Shown here: positions 61,341 through 64,000 of the stretch, piece after piece | How positions within the stretch are numbered: the first letter of the stretch is position 1 | Layout: every line of letters begins with the position of its first letter | NCBI GenBank assembly: GCA_036381015.1 | Contig: DASVDR010000029.1 | Span: 1 to 64,000 of the forward strand | DNA from: Gammaproteobacteria bacterium | GTDB lineage: Bacteria; Pseudomonadota; Gammaproteobacteria; Steroidobacterales; Rariloculaceae | DNA length: 64,000 nt | Direction of reading: 5' to 3' | The notes under the pieces: generated by a model | The model's input: the letters and a program-made list of their open reading frames with translations, nothing else | What the model was told of the DNA's origin: nothing | Database searches by the model: none | Program-made: the position numbers and the translations under genes

Positions 61341-63842
61341 CTACTCGTGGCGCAGCGCTTCCATCGGTGCGACATTGGACGCCCGTCGCGCGGGCAGGTA
61401 GCTCGCCGCGAGCACGACAACCGCGAGCACGGCGGCGGCCGCCGCGAGCACGCGCGGATCGTATCCCGAAACACCGTACAGCAACGCCTCGGCGGCTCGG
61501 CCGAGCCCGAGCGCGGCCGCGAGGCCGAGCGTGCCGCCGACGAGCCCCATGATGCCGACCTGCTTCAGCACCATGCGCCGCAATCGTCCGGGCTCGGCGC
61601 CCAGCGCGATACGCAGACTGAGCTCGCGCGTGCGCTGCGCGACGTTGTAGGCCAAGACCCCGTAGAGCCCGACCGCGGCGAGGAAAGTCGCGAGCGCCGC
61701 GAGACTCGCCGACGAGAGGCTCACGAAACGATCGAGGAACACGTTGTCCCGCACGTGCCGTTGCATCGTCGCAACGTCGTCGACGGGCAGGTTCGGATCG
61801 ATGCCGGCGACCACGCGACGAATCGTCCCCATGAGCACGGCCGGCTCGACGGCGCCGCGCACGTAGTAGGTGAGCGTGCCGAGCCCCAGGCTCTGAAGGC
61901 GCGGCAGGAAGAACTGCGGCGGGATCGGCGCCTTGACCTTGCTGTACTTCGTATCGCGCACCACACCGACGATCTCGATGTCCGGGGCCGGACTACCGGG
62001 GAAGTCGAAACCGAAGCGTGAGCCGAGCGCGTTCCCGCCGAGCCCGAACTTGCGCACGAAGCTTTCGTTGACCACGGCCACCCGCGGAGCGAGGAGCCGG
62101 TCCGCGTCGGTGAAGCCCCGGCCGGCCACGAACGGGATCGACAGGGTTGCAAAGAAGCCGGGGCTCACCTCGTTCATCGCCGCATTCGTGTTCGTGCCGT
62201 ACGGTGCGTCGAAGCCTTCGACCTTCAAGCCCGGGTTCCTCGAGCTGTTCGTCAAGAGCGGCACGGCCGACGAGCCGACGGACGTGACGCCCGGCTGCGC
62301 CGCGAGCGCCTCCTCGATGCGGTCGAAAAGGCCCATGACTCTTTCGGGTTCGTAGCCGTTCAATCGAGGCGACACCGTGAACGTCACGACCGACTCGACA
62401 TCGAGCCCCAAGTCGATGCGCCCGATGTTCATGAGGCTTTGCGTGAAGAGGCCCGCGAGCACGAGCAGCACTATCGAGAGGCCGATCTCGAGCGTCGCGA
62501 GCGTGCCGCGGAAACGCACGAGGCCGCGCCCGGCGCCGGCCTGAGCCGACCGGCCCTTGATCGCCGCGCCGGGATCCGTGCGCGCGGCGCGCAGGGCCGG
62601 GACCGAGCCGAAGAGCAGGACCGTGCCGAGCGCGACGCCGGCGCCGAACAGCATTGCCGCCCGGTCGAGCTCGAAGTCGATGCCCGCGGCTTCCGGCGGC
62701 GCAATCGCGGCGACGAGCTGCAGCGTCGCGGCGGCGACCGGCAGGCTCAGCGCGCCGCCGATCACGGCGAGCGCGCCGGCTTCCGTCAGCAGCTGGGCGA
62801 CGAGGTGGCGGCGCGCTGCGCCGATCGATGCGCGGATCGCCATCTCGCCGGACCGCGCGACGCCGCGTGCGAGCAGGAGGTTCGCGACGTTCGCGCAGAC
62901 GATGAGCAGGACGAGCGCCGTCACGCCGAGCAGCAGCGTGAACGGCTGCGCGGTGCCCTCCGGTACCCAGCTCTGCCCCCGAGCGCCGGGTTCGAGGATG
63001 AGCCGCCGATTCCGAAAGCGTTCGAGATCCTCGCTCGACAGGCCGATCTGGAGCGGCGCCTCGACGTCGTTGAGGATGCCGCTGTAGAGAACGTTGATCG
63101 AGGCCGAAGCCTCTTGCACGGAGACGCCGGGCGCGAGGCGCGCGAACGCGTAGAGCCAGTACGCGCGGCGGTTTTCGGTCTCCGGTCGACCGGTCGGCCG
63201 CATGAGCTCGTGCAGCGTGAGCGGCACGAACACGTCCGGCCGGAAGCCGATCGTCGTGCCGTCGAAGCCTTCCGGAGCGACGCCGATGATCTCGAGCGGC
63301 TGCCCGTTGACCGTCAGCGTGCGTCCGAGCACGTTTTCGTCCGCGCCGAGCTGATCGCGCCAGAATCCGTAGCGCAGCACGACGACCGGCGATGCGCCGA
63401 TCCGCGCATCGTCGCCCGGGCCGATCAGTCGGCCGAGCGCGGGGGAAAGATTCAGCGTGCTGAAGTAGCCGCCGGATACGAGCAGTCCGCCGCCTGCGAC
63501 GGTCGCGCCGTCGTGCGCCAGGTTCGCGTCGAAATCATGGTGCGCGGCGATGCCGCTGAAGACCCGCTGCCCCGCTTCGAGATCGCGAAACATCGGATAG
63601 CTCAAGACGTACTGGCAATCACCGGCCCAGCCGCAGCTCGTCGAGCCCGGCTTCGGACCGGGCGCGTCGAGGTTCACGAGCCGCTCGGGGTCGGGGACCG
63701 GCAGCGGTCGCAGCAGCAACTCGTGAAACAGCGAGAAGATCGCCGTGCTGCCGCCGATCGCGACGGCGAGCATGACGACGATGATGATCGAGACCGCGGG
63801 ATGGCGGGTCAGCTGCCGAGCGGCATTGCGGACGTGAATCAT
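61341..63842 (-). CDS. Orphan MacB/FtsX-type permease (ADOP-like)
   Basis: An 833-residue duplicated permease: RQLTRHPAVSIIIVVMLAVA and FSLFHELLLRPLPVP at the N-terminus, MacB-PCD, FtsX one (LLLGVTALVLLIVCANVANL), a second periplasmic domain with VNESFVRKFGL, and FtsX two ending ARRASNVAPMEALRHE. It is a paralogue of the permease at 39145-41643. No ATPase adjacent. The last 158 bp of the window upstream of its start hold no gene. Confidence 0.9.
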   Translation of the reverse strand: MIHVRNAARQLTRHPAVSIIIVVMLAVAIGGSTAIFSLFHELLLRPLPVPDPERLVNLDAPGPKPGSTSCGWAGDCQYVLSYPMFRDLEAGQRVFSGIAAHHDFDANLAHDGATVAGGGLLVSGGYFSTLNLSPALGRLIGPGDDARIGASPVVVLRYGFWRDQLGADENVLGRTLTVNGQPLEIIGVAPEGFDGTTIGFRPDVFVPLTLHELMRPTGRPETENRRAYWLYAFARLAPGVSVQEASASINVLYSGILNDVEAPLQIGLSSEDLERFRNRRLILEPGARGQSWVPEGTAQPFTLLLGVTALVLLIVCANVANLLLARGVARSGEMAIRASIGAARRHLVAQLLTEAGALAVIGGALSLPVAAATLQLVAAIAPPEAAGIDFELDRAAMLFGAGVALGTVLLFGSVPALRAARTDPGAAIKGRSAQAGAGRGLVRFRGTLATLEIGLSIVLLVLAGLFTQSLMNIGRIDLGLDVESVVTFTVSPRLNGYEPERVMGLFDRIEEALAAQPGVTSVGSSAVPLLTNSSRNPGLKVEGFDAPYGTNTNAAMNEVSPGFFATLSIPFVAGRGFTDADRLLAPRVAVVNESFVRKFGLGGNALGSRFGFDFPGSPAPDIEIVGVVRDTKYSKVKAPIPPQFFLPRLQSLGLGTLTYYVRGAVEPAVLMGTIRRVVAGIDPNLPVDDVATMQRHVRDNVFLDRFVSLSSASLAALATFLAAVGLYGVLAYNVAQRTRELSLRIALGAEPGRLRRMVLKQVGIMGLVGGTLGLAAALGLGRAAEALLYGVSGYDPRVLAAAAAVLAVVVLAASYLPARRASNVAPMEALRHE

Positions 63843-64000
63843 GCGCAGGCTCCTCCGCTCGCTCGGAGCCGTCGCACCGTCAGCGGCAGGCGGGACCGGG
63901 CGTGGAAAGGTTCATGGCGCGCTCTCGCCGGGATGCGCAGTCCTTAGCAACCGATGTGCCAAGGCCGGCGTGCGAGTCAATTGCTTGATTCTATTTGACA

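Overview
The window is GC-rich and densely coded, with mixed strands and no tRNA, rRNA, phage, complete insertion sequence or CRISPR array visible. It carries orphan duplicated FtsX/MacB-type permeases, several GFA-family zinc proteins, a group III truncated hemoglobin, GAF/PAS histidine kinases, a GGDEF-EAL response regulator, outer-membrane beta-barrel proteins and a Tat-exported xanthine-dehydrogenase-type oxidoreductase. Together these fit a free-living Gram-negative proteobacterium, possibly a gammaproteobacterium of the Steroidobacter/Woeseia kind. The taxonomic call is inference only.

Layout. 1-5.0 kb: end of one histidine kinase, the decayed remnant of a beta-barrel gene, then a translationally coupled pair (GAF-PAS-GAF kinase and kinase-receiver hybrid) and an outer-membrane protein. 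5.0-8.0 kb: DUF305 and LVIVD-repeat secreted proteins and a small membrane protein. 8.1-12.5 kb: CYP199-like P450, DUF6151/GFA-like protein, MetE-like protein and a Fic AMP-transferase. Bipartite GGTGTC palindromes mark both convergent junctions, and a 70-bp tandem array of alternating palindromes lies upstream of fic. 12.8-24.9 kb: a methyltransferase between 60-bp direct repeats, DUF885 hydrolase, atypical SDR, beta-barrel protein, alpha-glucan phosphorylase, small membrane proteins, CBS-DUF2267 protein, truncated hemoglobin, AMP nucleosidase, a 124-bp MITE-like palindromic element and a ZIP transporter.

25-28.7 kb: PadR regulator with its probable operator, then a compact operon of type III polyketide synthase, methyltransferase and FAD oxidoreductase that probably makes a modified alkylresorcinol/pyrone-type phenolic lipid. 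28.9-37.6 kb: orphan permease, GNAT, a YtrA-type GntR / ABC ATPase / ABC permease operon with a clear operator, a secreted protein, and a divergent DUF998/TetR pair. 37.6-46.3 kb: three more GFA proteins, a frameshifted amphi-Trp remnant, a 51-aa small protein, a second orphan permease and a coupled pair of GGDEF-EAL response regulator and PAS histidine kinase. 46.4-64 kb: TPR protein, third orphan permease, VOC protein, ZnF-UBP protein, a Nal1-like serine protease overlapping a lipoprotein that resembles the protease's own N-terminal domain, FAD monooxygenase, APC permease, 4-coumarate-CoA-ligase-like enzyme, IorAB-like molybdenum hydroxylase and a fourth orphan permease.

The clearest units of joint function are the kinase pairs, the type III PKS operon, the GntR-ABC operon, the lipoprotein-protease pair and the molybdenum hydroxylase pair. 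The most unusual non-coding signals are the palindrome array before fic, the paired GGTGTC elements, and the 36-bp inverted repeats near 24 kb.
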